A stretch of 49,822 nt of DNA from Fragilaria crotonensis. Its lineage: Eukaryota > Bacillariophyta > Fragilariophyceae > Fragilariales > Fragilariaceae. This document shows, piece by piece, positions 28,258 to 38,368 of the stretch; positions within the stretch are counted from its first letter, which is position 1, and every line of letters starts with the position of its first letter. Location of the stretch: assembly GCA_022925895.1 (NCBI GenBank), contig JAKSYS010000473.1:1-49822 (forward strand), written 5' to 3'. A model generated the notes under the pieces. The model did not search any database and was not told the DNA's origin. It saw only the letters and a program-made list of their open reading frames with translations. Made by a program: the position numbers and the translations under genes.

Positions 28258-29160
28258 ATGGGCCGAGTGGCGAGATACAAGAAGATCAAGGCATGCGATC
28301 CGTTTGCCAAGAATGGAGGGCTCATGACAAATGTTTGGGGCGAGGGAAACAATGGACAACGCCCCAAGAAACGCAGTTTGACGGCTCAGAAACAGCGCAG
28401 CAAACGAAAGCGCGGTGCATTTTCACAAGATGATGGTGACAGCGACGGCGGTTTCGATAGACCTCCCAGTGGAAAAGATGATTTTGATATTCATGATTTA
28501 GTGGGGAGTTTGAAACCAGAACAACCGGTCGATTTGCTTAAGGAAGATATTGAGGAGAACAGAACCAAGAAACCCAGAGTAGAAGTTGCGGCAGGTCCGC
28601 AAGAAGCCTTGTCGCTAGAGAAGGAAACCCGCGAGGCGAAATTTCTTAAAGTTAGCCTGGAGAAGACAAAGGAAACTTTGGTGGCTCCTCGGATGGATGG
28701 AGAAAGCAAGAGGGCCTTTCACAAACGCATGCAGACCGAGACGCGTCGCGCCATTCGCAATGAAAAGATAGAGACGACAGGCAATCCCGAAAAGAAAGAG
28801 CGAAAGAAGGAGTTTTTGAAGCTTAAGAAGAAGAAGAAAAAGGGATCCCGAACCATGGAGGACGATGTTGGTGGATCCAGGCCGTACCACAGTGACGATG
28901 AATCAAATGAACTGATTACAGGCGAGCGAGCTGCCGCAGCACAGAAAGTCCCTTTCGGAGACCAAGTGGAACGCCCTCCGTCGTTTCAGGTCCTTCCGAG
29001 AGGTGCGACGGCCAAGAAGTCCATGTCCAGTGGTAAGTCTAATAGTGGCATGAACGACGCCCAACAACATGCAGAGCAACGGTCCATGGAAAAGATGAGA
29101 GAAATGGTGCAAGCGCGATACGCCCTCATCAAGGCTCAGAGGAAGCAAGGCATGAAGTAA
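28258..29160 (+). CDS. CCDC137-like basic nucleolar protein
   Basis: 300 aa, intronless, ATG at 28258. It is very basic, with Lys-rich blocks (RPKKRSLTAQKQRSKRKRG; LKLKKKKKKGS) suited to nuclear/nucleolar targeting. Two stretches recall the CCDC137 family: ESKRAFHKRMQTETRRAI (family pattern P-x-x-x-GES-x-RAF-x-x-R-x-x-x-ET) and PFGDQVERPPSFQVLPRG (family FG-x-x-x-x-x-PP-x-x-x-x-x-P). The C-terminus ends in a helix, MREMVQARYALIKAQRKQG. CCDC137 proteins are nucleolar and poorly understood. The last 62 nt of this gene are duplicated at 31464-31525. Confidence 0.68.
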   Translation: MGRVARYKKIKACDPFAKNGGLMTNVWGEGNNGQRPKKRSLTAQKQRSKRKRGAFSQDDGDSDGGFDRPPSGKDDFDIHDLVGSLKPEQPVDLLKEDIEENRTKKPRVEVAAGPQEALSLEKETREAKFLKVSLEKTKETLVAPRMDGESKRAFHKRMQTETRRAIRNEKIETTGNPEKKERKKEFLKLKKKKKKGSRTMEDDVGGSRPYHSDDESNELITGERAAAAQKVPFGDQVERPPSFQVLPRGATAKKSMSSGKSNSGMNDAQQHAEQRSMEKMREMVQARYALIKAQRKQGMK

Positions 29161-29715
29161 AATGTTTCTAAGCTTCCAACTCACTATCATTTGGTGCCAC
29201 GACAACTGCGTTTCCATCCACCACAAGCCAAAATCGTGTGCTTGGATACGGAAAAGTACCTTCGTGTAGAACAACCACCGATGACATGCGTTCGACCGAG
29301 GAGCCATTTTTCGAGACGGTATCCAAATAGATTGCTCGAGAAGCATACTTGCCAGTGATAAACAATGTATTGGTAGGTGATCCGAGTGCGTGGTCGATAT
29401 GTCTGAGACAATCGTTCATCTTGAGAAGAAGTAGCATCTGTCGAGGCAGGGTGGGGTGCCAAGAATGGAAATGATGTCTTTCAAATAGTGCTGAGCGTAG
29501 CCTGTAATCATAGCCTTATCAGAGTTTGCGTCTTTGATGATAGTTGATAGCGATCCTGACTTCGACCTCTCCATGATTTCATCGTATGGACGAGAGGTTA
29601 ACATTGCGTTGTGCATGCTTGTCGAATGCCGTCACGGTCGGGCCAACATGAGAGATTGCCGAGCATAGCGAGTGCGTAATTTATTAACAATGTCGTTGTA
29701 GAGTCCATGATCAAC
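29099..29715. repeat. direct duplication, left copy (CCDC137 3' end plus ABC1K 3' end)
   Basis: Matches 31464-32113 in the same orientation with point changes and internal deletions. It starts inside the CCDC137-like gene and runs through its stop into a minus-strand ABC1 kinase fragment. The aquaporin gene and the villin-headpiece fragments lie between the two copies. Confidence 0.85.
29161..29715 (-). pseudogene. 3' fragment of an ABC1 (ADCK) kinase gene, duplicated
   Basis: Covers only the C-terminal part of the full gene at 31533-33458 (DCLRHIDHALGSPTNTLFIT, KYASRAIYLDTVSKNGSSVE). Upstream parts are missing, and its 5' half (29600-29715) has deletions against the parent. Its end reads VVVLHEGTFPYPSTRFWLV in one frame without the one-base deletion seen in the full gene. 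With no start and no catalytic region, it cannot encode a kinase. Confidence 0.85.
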
Positions 29716-30036
29716 TTGAATTTCTGCCATCACAATTTTTTTAAATGCTGTTCATGGTGCAGAGTGAACAACTATAAAGGAGGCTGACGTGAGAGATAAA
29801 GAAGAGCAAATAGCTATTTGCCTGAGCATATCTACAAATTGCCGTTTTCGGTGCTCGGAAAAAAAAAAAACGAAGCGCGGGGCGAGCCTGTCGTGCGCCA
29901 AAAGTCAAAACAGAACTGTCACATGTGCGTTTCTTGTTCTGTGGGGTGCCTCAAGGAACTACAACTGAGCTACAAGCGAACTATACCATCGAAAACGAAT
30001 CTTCCCACACAAAATCAAGAAATCGATACAAGAAAG
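29716..30036. other. upstream region of the aquaporin gene
   Basis: Just over 300 bp. The frame upstream of the aquaporin Met is open but lacks family similarity. No regulatory motif was recognised. Confidence 0.4.
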
Positions 30037-30982
30037 ATGAAGTTCTCGAAAATCACTCGCGCCGTGCTTGCCGAGTTCGTTGCTGTAACTCTCCTCGTGT
30101 TCGTTGGGTGCGGCGCCGTAGTTAGTTCACAGTGGCTAAGGCGTCCCGACGAGAATCCAACCGATTTGAACGATGCGTTTCTGACCTCTGTTGCACTAGC
30201 CTTTGGAATAGGAATCGCTGTGCTTGCCTTCAGCATCGCTCCCATCTCAGGAGGACACATCAATCCAGCTGTCACATTCGCCTTCGTGTTGCTCAGGAAG
30301 ATGTCGATCATTGATGGACTCATGTACGTCGTTGCTCAGTTCCTTGGAGGGATTCTTGGAGCTGCTATCCTTTGGGGGTGTACCGATGTCACAGGCAATG
30401 AGTAAGTTGATATTTTGTGTGAAGTAATGCTGTCAATTGTTATTGTGTGCAAGTCTAGCTCATCGCTTTGCATTCAGGTACGCCGGTACTCCTCCCTTCA
30501 AACTTGGCTCCAACGAGGTATCGGGATCAATTGGAAGTGGAAGTGCTTTCCTAATCGAGACAATGGGGACTTTCATCCTTGTCTGGACTGTCATAATGAC
30601 ATCCATTCACAAGAAGAGCATCGCTGGCAACATGGCTCCCATCGCCATCGGATGGTCTGTGCTTCTGGCTCACCTCGTCCTTCTACCCTTCACTGGATGT
30701 GGTATCAACCCCGCTCGCAGTGCGGGACCTCATGTTGTTACTGCCATAGCTGGCACCTTTGTTGGCTTCCGCGGTGTATGGGTGTTTTATACTGCTCCCT
30801 TTGTTGGAGCTGGGGCAGCTGCCTTGTTAACTTCTTTTATCTTCAGGTTAGACGAAGGTGAAGATGTTGATGCGGTGAAATCGGGTGATGATATGTCTGA
30901 CGAACATACAACCGCCGAGAGTGATGCGGCAAAATCGGTAGATGAGCGGACTCCTCTGCTGCGAGATATTCATGTGCGGTAG
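30037..30982 (+). CDS. aquaporin (MIP family), water-channel type, one intron
   Basis: Exons 30037-30401 and 30478-30982, intron 76 nt (GTAAGT...TTCAG, phase 2); 289 aa. I chose MKFSKITRAVLAEF as the start because family similarity begins there; the open frame upstream is not conserved. Both NPA boxes are intact: SGGHINPAVT (Asn76) and GCGINPARSAGP (Asn199). His187, Cys196 and Arg202 have the same 9- and 6-residue spacing as the aromatic/arginine filter of AQP1, predicting an orthodox water-selective pore. Six membrane segments plus two half-helices fit the length. The C-tail is acidic and Ser-rich, ending in ERTPLLRDI, which contains an [DE]xxxLL-like acidic dileucine sorting motif. The gene sits between two copies of an unrelated duplication, and a dead paralogue lies at 34185-34725. 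Confidence 0.93.
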
Positions 30983-31170
30983 GTGCAACGCCAGGTTGTT
31001 TCTCTGCGATTTGGATTCTCAGCAGCAATTGGCTCCCATGCGATCGGTGCTTCGGCTGCCGATTCGTCGGTGGCGGATTCAAATGCTGCTACAGGTACCG
31101 GTGCGGTAGGTGCAACGCCAACCGGTTTCTCAGCAATTGGAGGTTTTTTAGCTGCCTCTACCGCGATCTG
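30983..31170 (-). pseudogene. fragment of the villin-headpiece gene acidic repeat
   Basis: Starts immediately after the aquaporin stop. Words such as GGTGCAACGCCAACCGGTTT and GCGATCGGTGC match the plus-strand appearance of the repeat at 25900-26400. The orientation is the same as the parent gene (coding strand minus), with frame lost. Confidence 0.65.
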
Positions 31171-31460
31171 AAGCCGTGGAACATGTCGAAGTGCAACGAG
31201 TTACACAGTACGTGGTTGAAGGAGATCATAGCTCAGAGGAACCAATTAACGAGGAGCCGATAGCAGCAGATTTTGTTTAACCGGAAGGTGTCATGGTTAA
31301 AACACCCCCAGAAAAGCTAGTCGTCGTGGAATCTATCGCTGAGTTGATCCGTTTGCAGAGGAGTCTAGTGTCGAACTGGTTGCTGTTTCGTCTATCGCCG
31401 CACAACTGATTGCACCAGAGGACACAGTCACCGAGGAATCGACTGACGTAGCACCAAAAA
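31171..31460 (+). pseudogene. fragment of the villin-headpiece gene acidic repeat, inverted
   Basis: Close to the reverse complement of about 26400-26900: for example GAAGGAGATCATAGCTCAGA versus GAAGGAGATCATAATTCAGA of the parent coding strand, then AGCCGATAGCAGCAGAT identical. The orientation is opposite to 30983-31170, so two fragments of one gene meet head to head here. A TAA interrupts the frame at about 31278. Confidence 0.75.
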
Positions 31461-31463
31461 TGT

Positions 31464-32113
31464 GAGAAACAACGCAAGCGCGATACGCCCCCATCAAGGC
31501 TCAGAGGAAGCAAGGGATGAAGTAACATGCTTCTAAGCTTCTAACCCACTATCATTTGGTGCCACGACAACTGCGTTTCCATCCACCACAAGCCAAAATC
31601 GTGTGCTTGGATACGGAAGAGAACCTTCATGTAACACAACCACGATGACATGCGTTCGACCCAGGAGCCATTTTTTGAGACGGTATCCAAATAGATTGCA
31701 CGAGAAGCATACTTGCCAGTGATAACCAATGTATTTGTAGGTGATCCGAGTACATGATCGATGTGTCTGAGACAATCGTTCATCTTGAGAAGAAGTAGCA
31801 TCTGTCGAGGCAGGGTGCCAAGAATTGCAATGATATCTTTCAAATAGTGCTGAGCGTAGCCTGTAATCATAGCCTTATCAGAGTTTGCGTCTTTGATCTT
31901 AGTTGATAGGGATCCTGATTTCGACCTCTCCATGATTTCATCGTAAGGACGAGAGGTTAACATCGCTGCGAGCAAGCTATGCATCTCTTCTACACCTAGC
32001 ATTGTGCACGCTTGTCGGATGCCGTTAAGGTCGGCTAACATGAGAGATTGCCAGAGTTTGGCATAGCAAATGCGAAAATCATCGTCAATGTCCTTGTAGA
32101 GTCCATGATCAAC
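31464..32113. repeat. direct duplication, right copy
   Basis: Right copy of 29099-29715. Its first 62 nt correspond to the last codons and stop of the CCDC137-like gene (GCAAGCGCGATACGCCC shared). The rest is the 3' half of the ABC1 kinase gene. Confidence 0.85.
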
Positions 32114-33458
32114 CAGAACCATCTGGGGCTTTCCGTGCTTCGCACGGATGAGAACGTTTGCTGGATGCGGATCCACGTGAATAGGAGAATGAGCAGCAAA
32201 GACTTGAGAGCTAAACACCGACGAGATCAATGTTGCAATGTCACGTTTGTTCAGCCCTGCTTTCTCGATGGCATCCAAATCTGTTGCATTGAAACCTTCT
32301 TCGAATTCCATACAGAGTACACGGCTAGACGAATGCTCCCACAGAACTCTCGGCACCACACAATCTAAACCTGACGCCCGGATAAATTTTTCAGCTCTCT
32401 CTGCATTCTTGCCTTCATTCAAAAAGTCAAGCTCTTTTGGAAGATGCGGAGCGATTTCATCGGCGATCCAACCCCATGTGAAACCCTCAAACATGCGTTC
32501 CAATGCGCGAATAACAAATGTCACCGCCAACACATCTCCGGATGACGTTTCTCGAAGACCTCGATGTTGACATTTAATGGCAAGTTTTCGCCCCGTACCT
32601 TTTTCATATGCAACATGCACTTGTGCTAATGAGGCAGAAGCAATCGGATGGGGTTCAAAAGAATCAAAGAGCTCATCGGGATGCTTCCCCAGGTCTTCTT
32701 CAATCACCCGACAAACGTCAGAATAAGCTGGGATGCAATGGTGAGATTATAAAACTATCTCAAAGCGAATTCTCAAACTGTTGGAAACTCACATGATCGA
32801 GGTGCGTCGTTGAACAAGGACGAAAGGGCGTTGATGTACTCCTGAGGGATCAGATAATCAAGATTCGCGAGATGCTGTCCAATCTTTATGTACACGCCGC
32901 CGTTGGCGCGACACAATGCAACAAACGAGCGGCTGCCTTTTCATGAACGCTGTCTTTGTCACCAAGAGCCAATATCTCATTTTCCGCTTCAGCCAAGCTT
33001 TCGGCTGCCCGATGAACAGCTTCCTTCTGGGCTCTAACAAACTCCTGTCGAGTCAGGCCACTTTGGGCGACCAATTCATCCGGCTTGGACGAAGTGTAAG
33101 CTATTTGGGCGTCCACAAGCTGCTGCCGTCGTCGCAACTTCTCAGCTTCCAAGCGAGATCGTTCAGAATTTCTTCCGGGGAATAGTTTGGCGTTCACTTT
33201 GGCAGTTTCATAATCGGCGACGATTAGTATTGCCGTCGAAATCAATCGCAACCCTCTTACGGCTGCCTCGATTGTCGGAACAACAAGGTTTGCAGAGCCT
33301 TCGAGCGCAAGTGCCCCGTCCAACTTTGTTCTATTGCAATGGTAGACACTGAGTCCGGTAACGACGGATGCAATGGTTACATTGCCAATGGCCTTCACGA
33401 GATTTGGCCTTCGATTGACTTGTGCAGAAAGTGCGAGAGATCCAACACGGCTCAACAT
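31533..33458 (-). CDS. ABC1/ADCK1-like atypical kinase, one intron, two frameshifts
   Basis: Starts at ATG 33458 (MLSRVGSLALSAQVNRR, presequence-like, then a hydrophobic stretch). The intron is 32792-32728 (65 nt, GTGAGT...CAG). Signatures: the KxGQ motif in VYIKIGQHLANLDYLIPQEY, the Ala-rich loop IASASLAQVH, Lys in KLAIKCQHRG, ELDFLNEGKNAE, and the metal-binding HVDPHPANVLI with MVLVDHGLYKD. DHG replaces DFG, as in ADCK1-type members. These are UbiB-family proteins linked to mitochondrial membrane lipid and quinone biology. A one-base change at about 32925 breaks the frame just before CRANGGVYIKIG. A second, at about 31645 (CAACCACGATG here, CAACCACCGATG in the partial copy), misframes the C-terminus; the family-like end continues to 31533. 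Either this is a pseudogene or the sequence has two single-base errors. Confidence 0.82.
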
Positions 33459-34184
33459 CGTAGTTGATGCAAACGCTTATACCCATTAACCACGACGTCG
33501 TGCTGTGGGTGCTCCATTTCTAATCCGGGCTCTAGCTAGCGACCGTAACAAGGAGAAGCAAAGCGTGTATCATTTTTTGCTGAGTCACAATTCACTTTCG
33601 CAGACAAATTTGGAAATGAGAATCTACTACCGGTACATACTGTAGAATAGGTATTGTAGTACCGGCGATATGCAGCTCATAATAGTTACTCTGTGCGCTC
33701 CTATGGTCATATTAGCTAGTAGTAGGCGTACAAGAAGAGTATTTGTAATACCAGGTAGCATACACGTCTTGCATGGTATGAGGCTCAATACTGCTCAAGC
33801 TACGCTACAGAATACAGAAACGAGTTGTAAACAATGTATAGTAAGTAGTGTACTGTATGCTACTCTTCTCGCGACTACAGTAGCATTTCACCAAACGCCG
33901 GTGTCGTTCGAATCACATATCTTCATATCTTCGTATCATGTATCATCAATCTAAATCTAATTGGTGGGTAATAGGTCATAGTAGTCAGTATGGCGCATAG
34001 CTAGTAGTTGTGGGCTGGGTCCAAAACTCCCGTCTCAGGTTGTTACATAACATGTTCATTTCCTACTAATTTATTATCATGAAATCGCCCTCCTCTACTT
34101 TGTCCATAACTCAATCCTCTGGCCACTATCGACCCCAACCTCAGCAGCAACCGGTTATCCAGGACCATGCTGGGAGAGGAGACC
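33459..34184. other. intergenic, no gene seen
   Basis: Contains another TAC/GTAC-rich patch (33620-33870) like that near 22000. No gene recognised. Confidence 0.4.
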
Positions 34185-34725
34185 TAGCAACCATTGCTCA
34201 GTTCCTTGGAGGGATCCTTGGAGCATCCATCCTTTGTGGTTGCGCTGATGTCCTAGGCAATGAGAAAGTTCAAAGTTTGTGAAGTCATGATTGTCATCAT
34301 TGCTGGTGCATGAAATTGAATGAGGGACACTCCTGGAACTCATCTGTTCAAACTTGGCTGTAATAGGGTATCTGGATCCATTGGAGAGTGGGAGTGCTCC
34401 TTAAATCAAGACAACAACTGCAGAGAATTCCATTCACATAAAGCATTGCTGGCAATATGGTTCCCATTGCCATTGGATGGTCTGTGCTAACGGCTCAGCA
34501 CCTTGTTCTACTTCCCTTGAATGCTGGATGTTTGATCTATCCCACTCACAGACCGGGACCTCATGTCGTGGCCACTGCCATGATAGCTGGCCTCGTCCTT
34601 TGTTGGTTACCGCGGCGGCATCTGGGTCGTACACTGCATCATTTCTGGAGCTGGGACATCTACTGCATTGACAGTGACAGCTGTTGTCTTCAATTGGTGA
34701 GACAAGATGATGATGCTGATTGAAG
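34185..34725 (+). pseudogene. degenerate aquaporin paralogue
   Basis: Two blocks match the intact gene. 34190-34290 resembles 30333-30425 (GCTCAGTTCCTTGGAGGGAT identical, through the donor region). 34440-34725 resembles 30617-30870 (CATTGGATGGTCTGTGCT). Frame is lost, the first NPA region is missing, and the second NPA box has become IYPTH. Confidence 0.8.
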
Positions 34726-35960
34726 AAATGCAATGGAAAAATTGGTTAAGGAGGGCATGTATGAACAATTTGTGCAACAGCAACCACTCCTGCTGAGGAA
34801 GTGACTAAAAGCAAAGGAGCAGGGTGCTCCTCTCTATGGGTGATGAGTACCTCCTATGTTTGCTGATACAAGCTCTTCATTTGAGTATGCATTGTCCCTC
34901 TTGTGTCATTTATGTGCTGCAGCATTCCAGTGGGGGTTCCTGGCATGCAGCATTGCAGCAAGATGCGGTAATGATTCTCTCACCGGTAGTAAACACAGAT
35001 TTCTTCTCATGGCAGCTTCTACATACAATCCAAAGCAAACAGACGTGTGTTATCATACCTTCCAGCACGCCATGAAGCGCCTCTAGCTAAAAGGAAGGGT
35101 ACAGACAAAATGTTTGCTAGCTTGTAGTGTGAGAGGCAAGACGTTACCACAGTCGACAAGAAGGGGTGCCCAACCTGTTTCTCTCTCAACACTTCTTGCT
35201 TGATTACTACCCCAGCCACACCCCGCTCTAGTATATCCCGTGGATAAAGATCTTATATCATGGCTGAGCATGTTAAAGGAGAACAATGCATATTGTTATG
35301 CCAGGTAGTCTAGCTAAAGCCCTAGTAGTGCTTGCAGCCATTGGGGTGGTTTTTGTGGGTATGCGTTGAGCGGTGATTTGCCGGTCGAACAGTCTCCTGG
35401 CGTTCAAAAAGCAATGTCTTGTACCTAAAGTGGATGCGACAAGCAGTTTACCACCAGCCAATTTACTCTTCTCTGTGAATACACTTCAGTAAATGCAACC
35501 ATGCAGAAATTGTAGTGGATAAGCTTTGCATTTGTTTGAGCGAATAAGTAGCACAACTGATGCTATGCATTGTAGTACTTGTATTCATACCTGGTAGTAC
35601 ATCGACTACAGTACAATTTGAGTACTTGTACGCCGAGTAGACCTATTATTACATCGAGTTTTTTGACGGAGGCTCATCCTGATAAAACAATTACACTGGA
35701 TTACACTCCAAATACTACGAATGTATCCGGAATTCATGCGTCAAGGCATACCACTTAATAGGGTGTCGTACGTGTGGGCTTTCGTATGTTAAAACTCTAC
35801 CAGAAGATAGCGTACACACAATAAATGTACGTCGAAGTATGATGTTACGTAAATACACAGCGAAAAACCCTCCGAGTCCAAAAAACCTCCGAGTCCAAAA
35901 AACCTCCGAGTCGAAGCAAACCTATCATGTGCCGAGCTCATTGTTGCTGGAGCTCTCTAA
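34726..35960. other. intergenic with a short tandem repeat
   Basis: 1.2 kb with no supported gene. It includes a 17-bp x 3 repeat at 35862-35913 and a TAC-rich patch at about 35570-35640. Short open frames here have no recognisable domain. Confidence 0.45.
35862..35913 (+). repeat. 17-bp tandem repeat, three copies
   Basis: Units of AAAAAACCTCCGAGTCC; the first has one extra base and the last ends in G. Confidence 0.9.
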
Positions 35961-36868
35961 CTAAATTCGAAGATTGGGATTGAGATTCCCACTCCTTTTG
36001 TCCCTCCTAAGCCTATTAATAATGTCAGTCACACTGCGTCTGCGGTCCGTATACGTTGTAGATCATGTCAATTGCCCTATGGAAGTGTGGCCCAAGCTCA
36101 CGAGATCACGAACCACATCCCAGATAACCTTCCTTCTGGTGTACTTGTACTTGACTCGTCCTCGCTCAGTTTCGGAGAACAGCCTTGCAGGCTTTCTCCC
36201 CCGACCCGTGTACTAGATATTCAGTCCACAAGTCGTAAAGACTTTTGGATTCGGCATCAGGGTGGCAGGATTCGTCATAGCAGGGCAGGTGCAAGCAAGG
36301 CTCGTTCACCAGCAACAACGTCATCTGCAGCAGTTCCTTCCCATTTTCAGCTCCATCGTTAGCATTAGTTGTTGTTGCCGTTGTCAATACTGCTCGTCGT
36401 CAGGATGGCTGTAGTAGACCATTCTTCTCATATTCCCATTCACAATTTGAAATCCCGCTCCATAGCCTGCATTATTCCAGCAATCTCGCTCCGGAGTTCC
36501 ACATTCTCACGCCTCAAACTCATAAAGCCACTCTGCAATTGCAGCATCCAGTTCTGAAGTTTATCGCCACTGATTTGGTTGTTCTCCAGAATTCGCATGT
36601 TCAGACGTCGCGCATTGAGTCCTTGCAGTGCTCCTCCATTGTCATCCACATTGTTGTTATTAGCACCAGCAGCAAAACCCTCAAGATCCGGCAGCCTTGG
36701 AATTTCATCAATAAACACAGTGCCTTGGTTTCCACTGACAATGATTGGCACCTTCGCAATTGGATTCTGTCCATCAAGAATAACGGTTCCCATATCGGTC
36801 AAATCATACCACTTGGGTGGTATTTTCCAGATAATAGAGAGATCCTCTTTTGAATTTTTACAATACAA
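35961..36868 (-). pseudogene. broken gene with GCR1_C-like DNA-binding domain
   Basis: The first frame (36868-36440) begins MYCKNSKEDLS, has an Asn-rich linker and a coiled-coil-like helix (LQLQSGFMSLRRENVELRSE). The frame changes after about 36440. The 36387-36166 frame gives SLYDLWTEYLVHGSGEKACK, and another frame gives ERGRVKYKYTRRKVIWD, then AIDMIYNVYG and DIINRLRRDKRSGNLNPNLR before TAG at 35961. The W-x-E-x...G-x-x-A pattern followed by basic and Y/W residues fits the GCR1_C family of transcription-activator-like DNA-binding domains, which are abundant and repeat-associated in diatoms (recalled, not searched). At least three frame changes. The initiation codon is unverified. Confidence 0.55.
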
Positions 36869-38368
36869 ATTTACAGAACTCCGGACCCAGTACCGGTTCT
36901 GGGTCCTCTGCTTTGTAAAGTTGAGATTTGATTTTCCCTTAACTTCATGAATTTTGGGGTCCTTCGGTAAATTTGAAGCCCGAATTTCCCTTTAGCTTGA
37001 CACTGAACAAATTCCGTTCCACGTGTTTACTTTGATCGGAAGGTACTTCGTGGAAAATGATTTGTGTATATCAGCATACGGCCTACTACTAGCGTTTGTT
37101 GACTTTTCATCTTGCTGGGCGCTATCTGACATGGGGCGGCGCGGTTTGCATGTAACCGCGAGTTCGCTAGCACAAAAAAATTGTGTATCTTTATCAAGTC
37201 CTCTTCGGAACTCGACGATGACGTTTGCTATTGCGATGTGGTCGTTCTAAGAACAACCACATCGATATGTACGTCATTCGATCGCCCTTGTTTCGGGTGA
37301 TTCAACGGAAGAGACGACATCTATCTGCGGTGGCGTGGATACAAGAAACTTGACATCTTGTACCGAAGGCAGATGGATGTCGCTGGCTAGCTACGCATCG
37401 GCCACTGTATGTGGCTTAACTCCGAAGGCAACAAGGAGGATACCGATGCCCAAGTTCTTCGGTGACAGTCAAGCTTGAAAAGTGACGTTTTTGATCCAAT
37501 GAAAGGAAATGATGCATGAGGTCGGCCATGTGGACGATTACTACTTCCATAGAAACAGCTGTAACCTATCGCAGGCTCTGGCAATTTCTTTGGTTAAATT
37601 GACGATGACAACCGTGAAGTGGAATGCCAGTTGGACGCAATCTCACTCACTCCAGATTCATGGACATTGATATTGCACAAGCCTTGTTTGGAGAATTTGA
37701 TGAGACCGTTGCTAAAGAGATTCTCGATGACTTTGTATCATGGATTTCACCGAAGGCGTGGGCGAGCACATGGAGGCACAACGCCACCACACAAAGGAGT
37801 GTATTTGAAGGAAAAGATGTATTTGAAGGAAAAGATTGATTTGAACCAAGCATGAAGGAAGTTCAACAGGACAGGCTGATCAAATTGAAAAGCAGGAAAT
37901 GAAGCTGCAAAAAGCCGACATGTTCAGAATTTTTCAGCAGCATTCTTTGTCAAAGGGCAGAAAAACAGCGAAGGAACTAGAGTAGCAGTACATCAGAAAG
38001 CACTATATGGTGAGGTAACAATTAAATGTTGAGAAGACACACAATACTGTTCATTAGTTCTTGGAAGTCACATGTAAATGGTTATATTCCCCATATATTT
38101 TATGATGTCACCGTTAAACGTATGTATTGAACATATTAATCACAATTATTGTTGATTGTCACTTAATACATTGTGTGTTTCTCGCCATTAGTTGTATCGC
38201 ATCGGACATTATATTGCATGTATGTAAATTCAAAGTTGGATTGAATGTTATGAAGTCGCCATTGGTTTTTTTCTCCTAAGCAATGTATTGTTGGGGTTCC
38301 AATGTTTGTAGGGACTAGTAACTCATCAATGGCGGTGTCGAAATATACTAATTTAGTAAAAATGTTCA
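36869..38368. other. intergenic, no gene supported
   Basis: 1.5 kb. A 72-codon open frame from ATG 37624 (HSRFMDIDIAQALFGEFDET) might be a fragment of a lost gene but has no recognisable domain. It ends in an 18-bp direct repeat, GTATTTGAAGGAAAAGAT twice at about 37801-37836. I searched by eye for the left terminus of the downstream transposon and did not find it. Confidence 0.4.

Noticed and set aside
29818-30036. 73-residue N-terminal extension of the aquaporin
   Set aside because: No ATG at the frame start and no similarity to MIP proteins; the Met at 30037 begins the conserved sequence.
34079-34282. Short ORFs within the second aquaporin region as small genes
   Set aside because: They are frames across a decayed aquaporin copy.
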